Notes: a model not told the origin generated them from the sequence alone. Positions 34,849 through 44,666 are shown, numbered from the stretch's first letter. The stretch is 64,000 nt of DNA from an uncultured Erythrobacter sp. (GCA_947495695.1 CANLZP010000001.1:579069-643068); one strand, 5' to 3'. Program-made: numbers and translations.

Positions 34849-36993
34849 CTAATCAGCCGCAGCCGGCGCCCCACCATCACCATAACCATAGCCATAACCG
34901 TAACCGTAGCCATAACCATATGCCGCACCGTGCTCGTCGAGCTTAGTGACGATTGCTCCATAAACCTGAGCGCCCGTGCGGCGCAGACGGTCAATGGAGG
35001 TCTCAATCGCACGCATCTTGAGGCGGTCGGTTTCAATCGCATAGATTACGCCATCAACGGCGCGCGACATTTCGATCGCATCAGCCAATGACAACATAGG
35101 TGCGCCATCAACCAAAACCTGGTCATAGGTGCCGCGCGCTTCATCAATCAGTTCGGCAAGGCGCGGGCTGGCCAGCAATTCCACCGGATTGGGCGGCTTG
35201 TGGCCAATCGGCACATAGTCAAATCCAAAGTCTTCCAGCCGGATAACCTCAGATCCCAAGGGCGCGTTATTCGTCAAGAGCGCGGCAAGACCGCCCTTGC
35301 CATGCCCCTTCACGCCCAAAGTATCCGCCAGTTTGGAGTTTCTAAGGTCAGCATCGATCAACAAAACGCGTTTCCCAAGATGGGAGAAGCTGGTTGCCAA
35401 TGCCGCCGCAGAAATGCTCTTGCCTTCTGCTGGCACTGACGATGTCAGCATCAAGGCCTTGGGCGCCCCTTGCGGCGTCAAGAAGGAGAGGTTTGTTCGA
35501 GCAGATTTGTACGCCTCGCTCAATTCAGAAGACCGCAGCAAGATCTCTCCTGCTATATCGTCCGACCGGATCTTTGGAATCATACCCAGCATTGGCAGCC
35601 CAAGCCTGCGCTGTACATCCTGCGGATCGCGCAAAGTCTGGCTCAGGGCAACGCGCAAGTAAACGAGGACTGTGGCGATGCCGAAACTTGCCACCAAAGC
35701 AATCAGCATGTTGCGGATAAGCGACGGTGCGTATGGCTCCTCTGGTGCGTCAGCCGAATCGATCAATTTCAAATTGTTCTGGCCAGCACCTGACGCTTCC
35801 AATTCTTTGAAGCGCTGCAACAAGGCATCGTATAGCTCGCGATTGGTATCCACTTCCCGCTTGAGAATTCCGTATTGGATGCCTTGTCCTTGTTGGCCAA
35901 GGAAGCGCCCTTTAACCTGCTCAAGCTGTCCGCGCAGCTCACGCTCACGGATTGTGGCGGCCTGTAAAGCATTGCGCGCCTCGCCCGAAAGCGCCTCCTG
36001 GAGGGATTGAACCTCGGCCTCTTTCTGGATCAGCGCTGGATAATCAGGGCCGAAGTTAGACTGGAGGCTCGCAAGCTCAGCTTCAGCCTCGACCAGGGCA
36101 CTACGCAATTGATTTCGCGGATCGTGCGATGGGAAGTCGCCAGAAATTACAGCCGCCTGTGCCGCGATACGGTCAGTAACCGCCGCCGCTAGCGCTCTGT
36201 TCAGTGCGGTGAGATCGGACGCAATAAGCGTTTGACTGGCTGTGTCTGAGCCAGCAACAGCGCCCACATTGTCAAGCACCAAAATCTCATTGGCATTGGC
36301 GTATTCTACGAGTTCTCTTTCAGAAATCGACAATTGCTCGCGCAGTTCAGAAATCTGATCGCGAAGAAAATCGCGTGCTTCGATATTGGCGCCGAACCGT
36401 TTCTCGTAATTGGCGGCAATAAATTCTTCGGTCCAAAGGTTCGTCAGATCGGCCGATAGCTTAGCGGAAGGGCTTGAAAACTGGATGTCGACCAAGCTGG
36501 ACAACGCAATCGGCACAATACTGACATTTTCTAAAAGCAGGTCTTCGACGTCCTGCTGGGTCAGGTCCTCTTGCTCAGCGAGCTGGAAAGCATCGACGAA
36601 CGCTTCGTCGCGCATCAAGTTTCCAGCTTCTATAACCCTGACCGCCATAAATCGCGATTCCAGCAATTCGTATTGGGTATTAAGATATTGGAGCTCGGAC
36701 ACCAGCCCCTCGCTTTCGAGCGGGTCCAAATCGGTAACATTGGCCGCCACCTGAGAAATCTCAATGCGCGCGTTTGCGCGGTACAATTGGGTTGAAAGCA
36801 ACGTTGCGATCAGCCCGAACACAATCCCTAGCGCAATAATTCCTGCGATCCAGAACTTGAGCGTGCGAGCTTCAATCCAATAGCGTTCCAGATCGAGGTG
36901 AAAACCTTCAACCTCTTGATAGCCTTCGGGCGTGTCTGCCACGCCGAAGTTGCGTGAAAGTGCATCTTGCTGTGCCATAGTACGCTCGCTCAC
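34849..36993 (-). CDS. Polysaccharide co-polymerase / tyrosine autokinase (Wzc-type)
   Basis: An inner-membrane chain-length regulator with a cytoplasmic BY-kinase. The Wzz domain has membrane helices at about 47-68 and 426-446, with a long coiled-coil periplasmic part between (205-390). The kinase (about 490-690) has Walker A SSVPAEGKS (518-526), Walker A' LLIDADLR (544-551) and Walker B VLVDGAP (626-632). The C-terminus is a Tyr cluster of seven YG repeats. The GTG start overlaps the wza stop (GTGA at 36990-36993); ATG at 36978 is the alternative. It acts with Wza in export, and autophosphorylation of the Tyr cluster should cycle with polymerization. Confidence 0.92.
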   Translation of the reverse strand: MSERTMAQQDALSRNFGVADTPEGYQEVEGFHLDLERYWIEARTLKFWIAGIIALGIVFGLIATLLSTQLYRANARIEISQVAANVTDLDPLESEGLVSELQYLNTQYELLESRFMAVRVIEAGNLMRDEAFVDAFQLAEQEDLTQQDVEDLLLENVSIVPIALSSLVDIQFSSPSAKLSADLTNLWTEEFIAANYEKRFGANIEARDFLRDQISELREQLSISERELVEYANANEILVLDNVGAVAGSDTASQTLIASDLTALNRALAAAVTDRIAAQAAVISGDFPSHDPRNQLRSALVEAEAELASLQSNFGPDYPALIQKEAEVQSLQEALSGEARNALQAATIRERELRGQLEQVKGRFLGQQGQGIQYGILKREVDTNRELYDALLQRFKELEASGAGQNNLKLIDSADAPEEPYAPSLIRNMLIALVASFGIATVLVYLRVALSQTLRDPQDVQRRLGLPMLGMIPKIRSDDIAGEILLRSSELSEAYKSARTNLSFLTPQGAPKALMLTSSVPAEGKSISAAALATSFSHLGKRVLLIDADLRNSKLADTLGVKGHGKGGLAALLTNNAPLGSEVIRLEDFGFDYVPIGHKPPNPVELLASPRLAELIDEARGTYDQVLVDGAPMLSLADAIEMSRAVDGVIYAIETDRLKMRAIETSIDRLRRTGAQVYGAIVTKLDEHGAAYGYGYGYGYGYGYGDGGAPAAAD
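34879..34920 (-). repeat. Seven in-frame Tyr-Gly codon pairs at the end of the Wzc-type kinase
   Basis: The minus strand reads TAT/TAC-GGT/GGC seven times in tandem (42 bp), encoding seven Tyr-Gly pairs before DGGAPAAAD. The repeat unit is 6 bp with variation at third positions. Because the unit is a multiple of three, gain or loss by slippage would change the number of phosphorylatable Tyr without a frameshift. Confidence 0.9.
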
Positions 36994-37697
36994 CGACCCA
37001 GTCGGTCTATGATAATGGCCGAAGACGAAACCAGCGGCACAAACTGTAGCAGATTGTCCAACCGGCGCCGCGCCGGCGAATCGCCAACCATCACAATGTC
37101 ATTGGGATAGAGCTGCGGATCGGGGTAATTGCCCCGCTGAATTGCTTGAATGTTGTACACCCCAATATAGCTTTGCCCGTCAACCACACGCAAGATTAGC
37201 AGATCATCAAGCTTGGCATATTCGGCCAGGCCGCCAGCCTGATTGACCACGCGGAGCAGCGTCCGGTTACCGATGGCTGGATATGCGCCCGGATTTTCGA
37301 CTTGGCCGCCGACAGAAATGGACGGCGGAGGGAAAGCCTCAGGTATCACGCGGACCTGCGGATTAAGCAGATATTTTCCGCGCAACCCCTGTTCGATCAT
37401 GCGCGATGCTTCGCTCGGAGAGAGGCCACCGAATTCCAATTCACCGACCAGAGGATATGAAACACGTCCTGCGGCATCGGTCAAAAATGTGCCGCTCAAA
37501 TCTGAAGCGCCCACAACTTCGATTTCCAGCTTTTCTTGCGGGCCGATTGTATAGAAGACACCGCCACTAGGGGGTGGCAGTTGCTCGAGATTTGTGACCT
37601 CGATCCCCGGCGCAGCACCAAAGGTTCTATCGGTCGCACAGCCCGCGAGCGTGGTTGCGACTACAATCGCCAATAAAGACTTGAACTTAGTAATCAT
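36990..37697 (-). CDS. Polysaccharide export outer-membrane lipoprotein (Wza-type)
   Basis: From ATG 37697, with AAGGGTG before it, the gene encodes 235 residues. The signal peptide ends in the lipobox TLAGC. Poly_export and SLBB domains follow, with FYTIGPQEKLEIEVVGA, DLSGTFLTDAAGRVSYPLVG and SVGGQVENPGAYPAIGNRTL. It forms the secretion channel with the Wzc-type kinase, whose start overlaps this stop. It is shorter than E. coli Wza (about 360) and close to rhizobial and sphingomonad types. A longer frame to 37727 would begin before the ribosome binding site. Confidence 0.9.
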   Translation of the reverse strand: MITKFKSLLAIVVATTLAGCATDRTFGAAPGIEVTNLEQLPPPSGGVFYTIGPQEKLEIEVVGASDLSGTFLTDAAGRVSYPLVGELEFGGLSPSEASRMIEQGLRGKYLLNPQVRVIPEAFPPPSISVGGQVENPGAYPAIGNRTLLRVVNQAGGLAEYAKLDDLLILRVVDGQSYIGVYNIQAIQRGNYPDPQLYPNDIVMVGDSPARRRLDNLLQFVPLVSSSAIIIDRLGR

Positions 37698-37744
37698 GTC
37701 ACCCTTTTTGCCAGACAGCTCTGCCATTACCCAATTCCGTCATT

Positions 37745-37780
37745 AGACCAAACTTTTTTGACAAGGCCGCGCTTTGGTCT
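37745..37780 (-). promoter_or_regulatory. Inverted repeat upstream of the wza-wzc genes
   Basis: AGACCAAA (37745-37752) and TTTGGTCT (37773-37780) form an exact 8-bp inverted repeat around 20 bases with a run of six T's. It sits in the 102-bp gap between the O-antigen ligase-like gene and wza, 48-83 bases before the wza start. It could be an operator or an RNA hairpin that ends the transcript from upstream and so sets the ratio of export to synthesis proteins. No clear promoter was found with it. Confidence 0.4.
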
Positions 37781-37799
37781 GCGCTGACCATATTTACTT

Positions 37800-39176
37800 C
37801 TATGCCTCTTCTGGACGGGATAGAGCCAACGCAAGCAACAGCCATACTCCAACAACCTGAAACCCCGGCGAACGCAGGGGATAGTCCAGCAGCGATGCAG
37901 CGCCAATAATGGCAAACGCTGAACCGAACATGAGAATCTTTCCGCCATTCTTTCCGGAATGGCCAAACTGCTTAATTAAAGACCCGCCAACCCAGATGAA
38001 TGTCGTCAGCAATATCAACACTGCTGGAAGCCCACCTTCAATCAAAAGTTGCATCCAATCGTTATGCGCTTGGTTTAAGTAGCGCGGGAGCAACAGGCTG
38101 GTCGGCTCAAACAGGTGGTAGACCTCTTCAAAAGAGCCGAAACCAGTACCCACGCCCCAATATGTTGTCGCCATCTGCTGCAAGATCGGCAAGACGCTCC
38201 AGCGCAAATCATCCACCGCGCTTTGGTTGAGCGCGTCTTCAAAGCCGCTCGCCCGCCCAAAGCCGATAAATGCTGCTATCAAAGCGCCAATCGCGGCGAC
38301 AAAAACAAGCAATATGAGCGTTGGGTGCTCTGTTAGCCACGCCTGCACCTTGCCTGTCTTGTGGCTCGGCGTCGCCTTCGGCAAAGAAAGCCACGCCATT
38401 GCACAGACAACCAATAGGGCACCCAGCCCCATCGCAAGGCCTGCTCGCGAACTACTGACAACGATGGCTGGCAGAACAGTGACGAAAGCGGCTGCGTAGA
38501 CGATCTGCATCCATGCCCGCTCTCGCAATACTTTGGATGTGAGGCCGAGATAGGCAATAACCAGAAGCGCAATCGCCGAGAATGCCGCTGAGTGATTTTC
38601 ATTGGCGAAGATGCCAACCGGTGAGCCGCGATTGGTTATTGAGTAGAAATATAGAGGGCTTGTGCGCCCGCTTATCACCTGCAAAAGGCCCAGAACGGCA
38701 TCTGCCAAGCCTAACCCTGCGATAATCATCAGCAGCATCCGGCCGTTGGCCCGCATCGACAATGCCAATAGCAACGCCGCCAGTGGGACGATCAGGCTAG
38801 CCAGAGCGTTCCAACCCCGGCTCGGCACCATCGCTATCGGACGCCACGTTTCCTCGATGCCAAGCAATTGATCAAGATCCGCCACAGCCTCTCGGCCCGG
38901 CAGCGACTGCCAAACCGATGGAGGTAAAGGAACCAATTGCAACGACATCCAGACCGCAAACAAGGCAAACAAGGCCACCAAAGCCTTGGCCCGGCGAATA
39001 TCGGCCAGACTAATGTAGTATAGCGCTGGAATAAGAAGCAGCGCTGCCAAGGGCCGCAGTACAGTGATCTGGCCCATGTCGGGCCGCGAGCTGCCGCCCA
39101 AAAAGGCGACAATAAAGGCGAAAAGCCCCAGCCATACCCAAGGCACCGCCGGCCTAAAACTTTGTCTATTGCTCAC
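37800..39176 (-). CDS. O-antigen ligase / polymerase-like membrane protein (WaaL/Wzy type)
   Basis: The 458-residue protein has about 11 hydrophobic segments. The large periplasmic loop near residues 335-395 carries GVGTGFGSFEEVYHLFEP and LNQAHNDWMQLLIEGGLPAV, matching the catalytic His region of the Wzy_C (O-antigen ligase) family. In this locus it may polymerise repeat units or transfer the polymer to an acceptor. A second candidate polymerase lies at 47907-49175. The gene is separated from rfbA by about 100 bp and from wza by about 100 bp, so it may have its own promoter. Confidence 0.8.
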   Translation of the reverse strand: MSNRQSFRPAVPWVWLGLFAFIVAFLGGSSRPDMGQITVLRPLAALLLIPALYYISLADIRRAKALVALFALFAVWMSLQLVPLPPSVWQSLPGREAVADLDQLLGIEETWRPIAMVPSRGWNALASLIVPLAALLLALSMRANGRMLLMIIAGLGLADAVLGLLQVISGRTSPLYFYSITNRGSPVGIFANENHSAAFSAIALLVIAYLGLTSKVLRERAWMQIVYAAAFVTVLPAIVVSSSRAGLAMGLGALLVVCAMAWLSLPKATPSHKTGKVQAWLTEHPTLILLVFVAAIGALIAAFIGFGRASGFEDALNQSAVDDLRWSVLPILQQMATTYWGVGTGFGSFEEVYHLFEPTSLLLPRYLNQAHNDWMQLLIEGGLPAVLILLTTFIWVGGSLIKQFGHSGKNGGKILMFGSAFAIIGAASLLDYPLRSPGFQVVGVWLLLALALSRPEEA

Positions 39177-39273
39177 TCGAACTGAGCTCCGCTTGCCGTT
39201 CTGGACATGAATTTGCGTTCTATCGCAGAAATTCAGCCGACGAGGAAGAAAGAAGTCTTGTTACAGACAGTTG

Positions 39274-40155
39274 TCATTTGAGTAGCTGCTTCAGATAGTA
39301 CCCGTAATCATTTTTCCCGAATACCTCAGCTCGCTTGGCCAGTTGTTCGTCAGAAATCCAATCTTGTGTGTAGGCAATTTCGTCCGGGCTGCCAGTTTGC
39401 AGTCCCTGCCTTTGCTCCAAAGTCCGCACGAAATTGCCAGCATCAAGCAGGCTGGCATGGGTGCCGGTATCCAGCCAAGCAAAGCCGCGCCCCATCAAGC
39501 TGACTTGCAGAATATCGTCTTCCAGATAGCTTTCCAAAAGAGTGGTGATCTCAAGCTCGCCGCGCGGCGAAGGCTTCACCTGGGCTGCGCGCTCAGGCGC
39601 CGAACCATCGAGGAAGTACAGCCCAGTCACGGCGAAGTTTGAGGCAGGATTCTTGGGCTTTTCGACGATTGAACGGACTGATCCATCATCCTCAAAATCG
39701 ACTACGCCATACCGTTCCGGGTCGGCAACACGGTAACCGAAAACTGTTCCGCCATTTTCCTGCACCCGCGCAGTTTGTAACACATCAGGCAGACCATGGC
39801 CGAAGAATATATTGTCGCCCAGTACCATCGCCGAGGGCGCACCGGCGAGGAAATCTTTAGCCAAAATATAGGCTTGCGCGAGGCCGTCTGGGCTCGGCTG
39901 CTCAATGAAAGTGAGGCTGATACCCCATTGGCTACCGTCACCCAATGTCCGCTTGAACTGCGCCTGATCCTCGGGCGTGGTAATGATAGCAATATCGCGG
40001 ATCCCGGACAGCATCAGCACGCTGAGCGGGTAATAGATCATCGGCTTGTCATAGATCGGTAGCAATTGCTTCGACACGCCAATCGTGACGGGGTAGAGCC
40101 GAGTTCCCGACCCTCCCGCAAGTATGATACCTTTGCGTTCCATTGAATTCGCCAT
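39274..40155 (-). CDS. rfbA: Glucose-1-phosphate thymidylyltransferase
   Basis: First step of dTDP-L-rhamnose synthesis: dTTP and glucose-1-phosphate to dTDP-glucose. The 293-residue enzyme has the nucleotide-binding GIILAGGSGTRLYPVTIGVS and KQLLPIYDKPMIYYPLSVLM, plus LGDNIFFGHGL. The start could be ATG 40155 or ATG 40143; the latter begins directly MERKGIIL. It is the last of the four rfb genes in the order C-B-D-A, and lies 16 bp after rfbD. Confidence 0.96.
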   Translation of the reverse strand: MANSMERKGIILAGGSGTRLYPVTIGVSKQLLPIYDKPMIYYPLSVLMLSGIRDIAIITTPEDQAQFKRTLGDGSQWGISLTFIEQPSPDGLAQAYILAKDFLAGAPSAMVLGDNIFFGHGLPDVLQTARVQENGGTVFGYRVADPERYGVVDFEDDGSVRSIVEKPKNPASNFAVTGLYFLDGSAPERAAQVKPSPRGELEITTLLESYLEDDILQVSLMGRGFAWLDTGTHASLLDAGNFVRTLEQRQGLQTGSPDEIAYTQDWISDEQLAKRAEVFGKNDYGYYLKQLLK

Positions 40156-40171
40156 GGGTGCGTTTGATCCT

Positions 40172-41029
40172 TTATTTCGCGAGCTGCTTGATCACGTTGC
40201 TCAGGTCAGAGCGCCAGTCAGGCCGCGCGATGCCAAAAACTGCTTCGGTAGCGCTGCAATCAAGCCGAGAATTGAGCGGCCTGGCCGCGGGGGTTGGATA
40301 GTCTGCACTGCTGATATCGGCAATATCGCAATCAAGATTGGCCTGCGCGAAGATCTCGCGCGCAAAATCGGCCCACGATACATCAGGTGCAGCAGAGAAA
40401 TGATAAGTGCCCGTCTTGTGCGGTTCAGACGCAAGTTGCTCGGCCATTTTCAAGCATGCCGCCGCGATTGAGCCGGCAGAGGTTGGCCCGCCAATCTGAT
40501 CCGCCACAATAGAAAGCGCATCTCGTTCTGTTCCAAGCCGGAGCATCGTCTTGACGAAATTGTTGCCGTGGGCGGAAAACACCCATGATGTGCGCAAAAT
40601 TGCATAGCAGCCGCCTGCCTGCGCGATGCCGCGCTCGCCGGCCAGCTTGCTGCGGCCATATGCGCCAATAGGATTGGTCAGATCATCGGGTGACCAGGGA
40701 TGCTCACCAGTCCCGTCAAAGACATAGTCGGTCGAGATATGCACGAAGGGTATGGCGCGATGCGCGCAAGCCTGTGCCATGGCCGCCGGAGCATCACCGT
40801 TGATTGCAGTTGCCAGCTTCTCTTCTTCTTCGGCCTTGTCGACTGCTGTGTAGGCCGCTGCATTGATAACAGCGGTTGGCTGATGCGTCGCAATCGCTGC
40901 TGCACAAGCTTCTGGATCAGACAGGTCAGCCTCCTCCCGCCCGATAGCGAGAATAGCTGTGTCTGCAGTGCCGCGAGCCTGCAATTCGGTCGCCACCTGC
41001 CCTGTTTTTCCGAACACCAAAGTGGTCAT
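40172..41029 (-). CDS. rfbD: dTDP-4-dehydrorhamnose reductase
   Basis: Final step to dTDP-L-rhamnose, NADPH-dependent. From ATG 41029 the protein has 285 residues with TLVFGKTGQVATELQ (cofactor motif), NAAAYTAVDKAEEEEKLA, and the SDR triad region ISTDYVFDGTGEHPW and GAYGRSKLAGERG (YxxxK). The frame is open to 41065, but this would overlap the rfbB end and has no family likeness. It lies eight bases after the rfbB stop. Confidence 0.95.
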   Translation of the reverse strand: MTTLVFGKTGQVATELQARGTADTAILAIGREEADLSDPEACAAAIATHQPTAVINAAAYTAVDKAEEEEKLATAINGDAPAAMAQACAHRAIPFVHISTDYVFDGTGEHPWSPDDLTNPIGAYGRSKLAGERGIAQAGGCYAILRTSWVFSAHGNNFVKTMLRLGTERDALSIVADQIGGPTSAGSIAAACLKMAEQLASEPHKTGTYHFSAAPDVSWADFAREIFAQANLDCDIADISSADYPTPAARPLNSRLDCSATEAVFGIARPDWRSDLSNVIKQLAK

Positions 41030-41036
41030 CGCAAGC

Positions 41037-42089
41037 CTATTTCCCAGCGCCCAAGCGCTGTCCAACGCCTTTGCGGCTCATCAATGGTCGCCACCAATCT
41101 TCATTGTCGAGATACCATTGGACGGTCTTTTCCAGCCCTTCTTCCACGGTAACAGATGGACGCCAGCCCAATTCTTCACGGATGCGAGTGGGATCAATCG
41201 CATAGCGGGCATCATGGCCGGGGCGGTCCGCCACAAAGGTAATGAGATCAGCGTATGAGCTGCCGTCATCGCGCGGCTGCAAGCGATCGAGGATAGCGCA
41301 AATCGTCTTGACCAAATTCAGATTGCTGCACTCGTTCTCGCCGCCAATATTATAGGTTCGGCCTATCTCGCCCTTCTCAACAACCAGCAACAGAGCATCG
41401 GCGTGATCTTCCACATAGAGCCAGTCGCGCACATTCGAGCCATCGCCATAAATCGGTAGTGGCTTGCCATGCAGCGCATTGATCGCGACGACCGGGATCA
41501 GCTTCTCTGGGAAGTGATAGGGGCCATAATTGTTTGAACAATTGGTCACCAGCACTGGCAAATCATATGTTTCAGCCCATGCCCGAACCAGATGGTCGGA
41601 GCTGGCTTTTGATGCAGAATAGGGGCTGCGAGGATCGTAGGAAGTGTCTTCGGTGAACAGGACTTCTGGATCGTCAGGCAACGATCCATAAACTTCATCG
41701 GTGCTGATATGGTGAAAACGGAAGCCACCGGGCTTGTCGTTCTCGGTCCAATATTTGCGCGCTGCCTCCAACATGTTGAAGGTGCCAATGATGTTGGTTT
41801 CCATGAACTCGCCCGGTCCATCGATCGAACGGTCAACATGGCTTTCTGCAGCCAAATGCATCACTACATCGGGCTGGTGCTCGGCAAAGATCCGATTGAT
41901 TGCGTCGCGGTCGCGGATGTCGGCCTGCACAAAGCTGTAGGCCGAGTCTTCACTGACACTGGCCAGATTTTCCAAGCAGGCCGCATATGTCAGCGCATCA
42001 ACATTAACAATCGAGTGACCCCTGCCAATGGCCATCCGAATCACAGCAGAACCGATAAAGCCGGCGCCGCCAGTTACGAGGATTTTCAT
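41037..42089 (-). CDS. rfbB: dTDP-glucose 4,6-dehydratase
   Basis: Second step of the dTDP-rhamnose pathway, NAD-dependent. The 350-residue extended SDR starts [18 protein letters not shown] and has [19 protein letters not shown] and [15 protein letters not shown]. The catalytic [17 protein letters not shown] follows, with YxxxK, and the domain ends in [20 protein letters not shown]. Its ATG overlaps the rfbC stop by 4 bp (42086-42089), so the rfb genes are translated as a unit. Confidence 0.96.
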   Translation of the reverse strand: MKILVTGGAGFIGSAVIRMAIGRGHSIVNVDALTYAACLENLASVSEDSAYSFVQADIRDRDAINRIFAEHQPDVVMHLAAESHVDRSIDGPGEFMETNIIGTFNMLEAARKYWTENDKPGGFRFHHISTDEVYGSLPDDPEVLFTEDTSYDPRSPYSASKASSDHLVRAWAETYDLPVLVTNCSNNYGPYHFPEKLIPVVAINALHGKPLPIYGDGSNVRDWLYVEDHADALLLVVEKGEIGRTYNIGGENECSNLNLVKTICAILDRLQPRDDGSSYADLITFVADRPGHDARYAIDPTRIREELGWRPSVTVEEGLEKTVQWYLDNEDWWRPLMSRKGVGQRLGAGK

Positions 42090-42661
42090 GATGATGTCTC
42101 AAATTCAAAAGGGCTGTCGAAATCGGCCAGCAGCGGAGCTAACGCGTCTTTCTCGCTCACTACAGCATCACCAATCAAAGGCCAATCAATCCCAAGCGCA
42201 GGATCATTCCATTTAACCGCGCCCTCTGTCGCTGCCGAGTAGTAGTCAGTACATTTGTAGACGATCTCACTATCAGGCAAGAGTGTCACAAAGCCATGCG
42301 CAAAGCCGGCAGGAACGAAGAGTTGCTGACCATTTTCTGCGCTCAACTCGAAACCTGCCCAATGTCCGTAGGTCGGTGAGCCCTTACGAATATCAACCGC
42401 CACGTCAAAAATCGCTCCTTGGCCGCATCGCACAAGCTTGCCTTGCGCAGCTGGCGGGGCTTGAAAATGTAGGCCGCGAACCGTGCCGACTTCCTTGGAA
42501 ACCGAATGATTGTCCTGAACGAATTCGGCACCAATACCGAACTCTTGATAGACTTTCCGGCTGTAAGTTTCGGCAAAGAATCCGCGGTGATCGCCAAACC
42601 GCTTAGGCGTTAGCAAGATCAAATCCGGCAGCGCTAGCGCGTTCTCGGCAGTCACAGGCAT
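42086..42661 (-). CDS. rfbC: dTDP-4-dehydrorhamnose 3,5-epimerase
   Basis: Third step of the dTDP-rhamnose pathway; a cupin-fold epimerase. The 191-residue protein has [39 protein letters not shown] (catalytic His), and [20 protein letters not shown] with the Tyr/His region. It is the first of the four rfb genes. The 199-bp gap upstream to the flippase gene is not obviously structured; a promoter here is plausible but no clear -35/-10 pair stood out. Confidence 0.95.
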   Translation of the reverse strand: MPVTAENALALPDLILLTPKRFGDHRGFFAETYSRKVYQEFGIGAEFVQDNHSVSKEVGTVRGLHFQAPPAAQGKLVRCGQGAIFDVAVDIRKGSPTYGHWAGFELSAENGQQLFVPAGFAHGFVTLLPDSEIVYKCTDYYSAATEGAVKWNDPALGIDWPLIGDAVVSEKDALAPLLADFDSPFEFETSS

Positions 42662-42860
42662 TTGTCGATGGTCCTAATAGAATTGGGTCCCGCGAAAACG
42701 AAACCGCACTGATATTCTTTTTGTCGCCGGGGCAGCTATCGATCTGGCTGAATATGCGCTCGCATCAATCAGCGCCGAAGGTCTGAAGCCTGCGCACTGA
42801 CAATCAAGGAATCCGCTGGCAGAAACGCGATTAACCCAATCTGGTCGCTAGCCACTTGCC

Positions 42861-44045
42861 CTATAACAAAGAAGATCTCTGTAATATTCTTAACCCGATC
42901 AATACAACGAAATTTTTGCACGTGCTGGCCAATAGAAACGCCCAAGCGACGCTGCGGAGATCAAGTGGGGCCATCAAATGGATGCTCCCACAAATTGCGA
43001 AGAACGACAGGATGAAACAGACACTCGTCAGCGAGTTAAATATTGGCCGACCCAGATTATTGAACACCGGAGCGGAGGCTCCGGTTAGCAGATTCATGAT
43101 CACTCCGCCCAAAATCAGCACAAATTCAAAGCCATAGGTAGGCAGATCAAAGAAGCTCAAAACAGGCGCCTTGAACAACACCGCAGCAACGCCCAGCAAG
43201 ACTGAGATCAACGCCAGTTCTTTGACGGAATTGAGGTAAATCTGCCCGACGTTGTCGCGATCGCGCACAATTCTTGAAGTGACGATCGAGTTAGCAACAT
43301 TCAGGACAAATGTCAGTGGGTTTGCGAGTCTTTGAAGAAGGAAGAATACCCCGGCCGAGGATGCCCCGACAAACAAAGGCAAAAAGATCTGAAACCCATA
43401 ATTTGCAACAATGCTGAGCATTTCATTCATTGCGTAACCCGACCTGAAGCGAAAGCCAGCGAATGAGTCCTTGAGGTTGATCGGGGCAAAGTCAGCCCGC
43501 ATCGCCACGGTATAGCCAACAAACTTCAACCCCTCGATCGCAGCCAACACCGCCACAACCTCTGCCGCTGATCGCGGAATTATTCCGCTGGCATAATAAA
43601 CGACTGCAAGGATGGTCAAAGATGCTCGAGAATCCATCAACACCATGATGAAATGCTTGCCGAGCGCTCGTTCCAGAAAGGAGTAGGATAGATTGAACGT
43701 AAACAGCAGCGAGAGAATAAGGAGCGCCGGATCTGCTTTGAAAACCAACAGCGCCACCGCGTATACCGGGGTGGCAATGATCAAAGAGCGCAGCAAAGCT
43801 GAAACGACGTAACGAAAGCCAATCGAGCGATGCTGGTCATGGGCTGCGTCTTGAGCAACGATGACTCGCCCGATGGCATTCTCGCAACCAAATCTGGTTG
43901 CTGCCGCGATCACAAATGCAATCGCGATCATCTGCGCCAAAATGCCCAGTTCGTCCAAGCCCAGCTCGATAGAAACCGCGCGATAGAAAGCGAGCTGCGC
44001 AAGCAGTGCGGTTCCGAGATAGAAATGGAGTGGATGGATCTTCAT
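42861..44045 (-). CDS. Polysaccharide flippase-like membrane protein (Wzx candidate)
   Basis: The 394-residue protein has about 12 hydrophobic segments and low sequence conservation, as in the MATE-like flippase families. It begins MKIHPLHFYLGTALLAQLAF and includes FNLSYSFLERALGKHFIMVL and GFQIFLPLFVGASSAGVFFL with the paired-loop feel of Wzx proteins. It should move lipid-linked repeat units across the inner membrane. The region is AT-richer (about 48 % GC in one 120-bp sample) than housekeeping genes, which suggests transfer. Start ATG 44045; the open frame to 44081 is less likely. Confidence 0.75.
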   Translation of the reverse strand: MKIHPLHFYLGTALLAQLAFYRAVSIELGLDELGILAQMIAIAFVIAAATRFGCENAIGRVIVAQDAAHDQHRSIGFRYVVSALLRSLIIATPVYAVALLVFKADPALLILSLLFTFNLSYSFLERALGKHFIMVLMDSRASLTILAVVYYASGIIPRSAAEVVAVLAAIEGLKFVGYTVAMRADFAPINLKDSFAGFRFRSGYAMNEMLSIVANYGFQIFLPLFVGASSAGVFFLLQRLANPLTFVLNVANSIVTSRIVRDRDNVGQIYLNSVKELALISVLLGVAAVLFKAPVLSFFDLPTYGFEFVLILGGVIMNLLTGASAPVFNNLGRPIFNSLTSVCFILSFFAICGSIHLMAPLDLRSVAWAFLLASTCKNFVVLIGLRILQRSSLL

Positions 44046-44081
44046 CGTTAATGGGTCTCGCCCTGCGTGCCTTCCTGACAA

Positions 44082-44666
44082 TCAGGAATTCGAAGGGCGC
44101 TTGCTCTCTAATCGAGGGTCAAAAATGGGCTTGCTTTGCGCCGGCACTCCGATGGCAATCATGTCCTCATCAATATCTCGAGTGACCAGAGAATTGGCCG
44201 CAACAGCGCTGCCACTCCCGATCCGCACACCCCCGACAATCACAGCGCCCGACCCGACGGTCACATTGTCGCCAAGGTGCGGCCTCAAGCTGGGATTATA
44301 GGTAATGTCAGGTGACTTCGCGCCCAGTGTCACGTTTTGATAGATTAGCGCGCGCGCACCAATATGATGCGCGCCAATCACAATACCCATTGGATGCGGC
44401 AGAACCAGCCCTGGGCCGATCTCGGCATTGGTATTCAATTCAACCCGAAAGCCAAAATAGAGCAAGAAGGAAAAGAGCTTAGACAGAATGGTCCACCCCC
44501 TTCGCTTTGCGGAAAGGCTTAGCCGGATCAAAACAATATGGGCAAAGCGCGGGCTCGCAAGCTTCCAGAACCTGAGCGGCCTATCGGACCCGCCAAGTTC
44601 CTGGAGGTGGCGCCAGTCTTCTCGCAACATGGTACGCAGAGACAGGTTGTTTTCTGACATGCTCAT
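44082..44666 (-). CDS. Serine acetyltransferase-like hexapeptide acyltransferase
   Basis: From ATG 44666 (overlapping the upstream stop, ATGA) the gene encodes 194 residues. It has an N-terminal helical part and a left-handed beta-helix with the CysE-type block GPGLVLPHPMGIVIGAHHIG, then LIYQNVTLGAK and NVTVGSGAVIVGGVRIGSGS. The catalytic His is in the HPMG stretch. In this locus it more likely O- or N-acetylates a sugar or an intermediate than makes O-acetylserine; the cysteine-synthase partner tail is not evident. Three such acyltransferases occur in the locus. Confidence 0.8.
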   Translation of the reverse strand: MSMSENNLSLRTMLREDWRHLQELGGSDRPLRFWKLASPRFAHIVLIRLSLSAKRRGWTILSKLFSFLLYFGFRVELNTNAEIGPGLVLPHPMGIVIGAHHIGARALIYQNVTLGAKSPDITYNPSLRPHLGDNVTVGSGAVIVGGVRIGSGSAVAANSLVTRDIDEDMIAIGVPAQSKPIFDPRLESKRPSNS

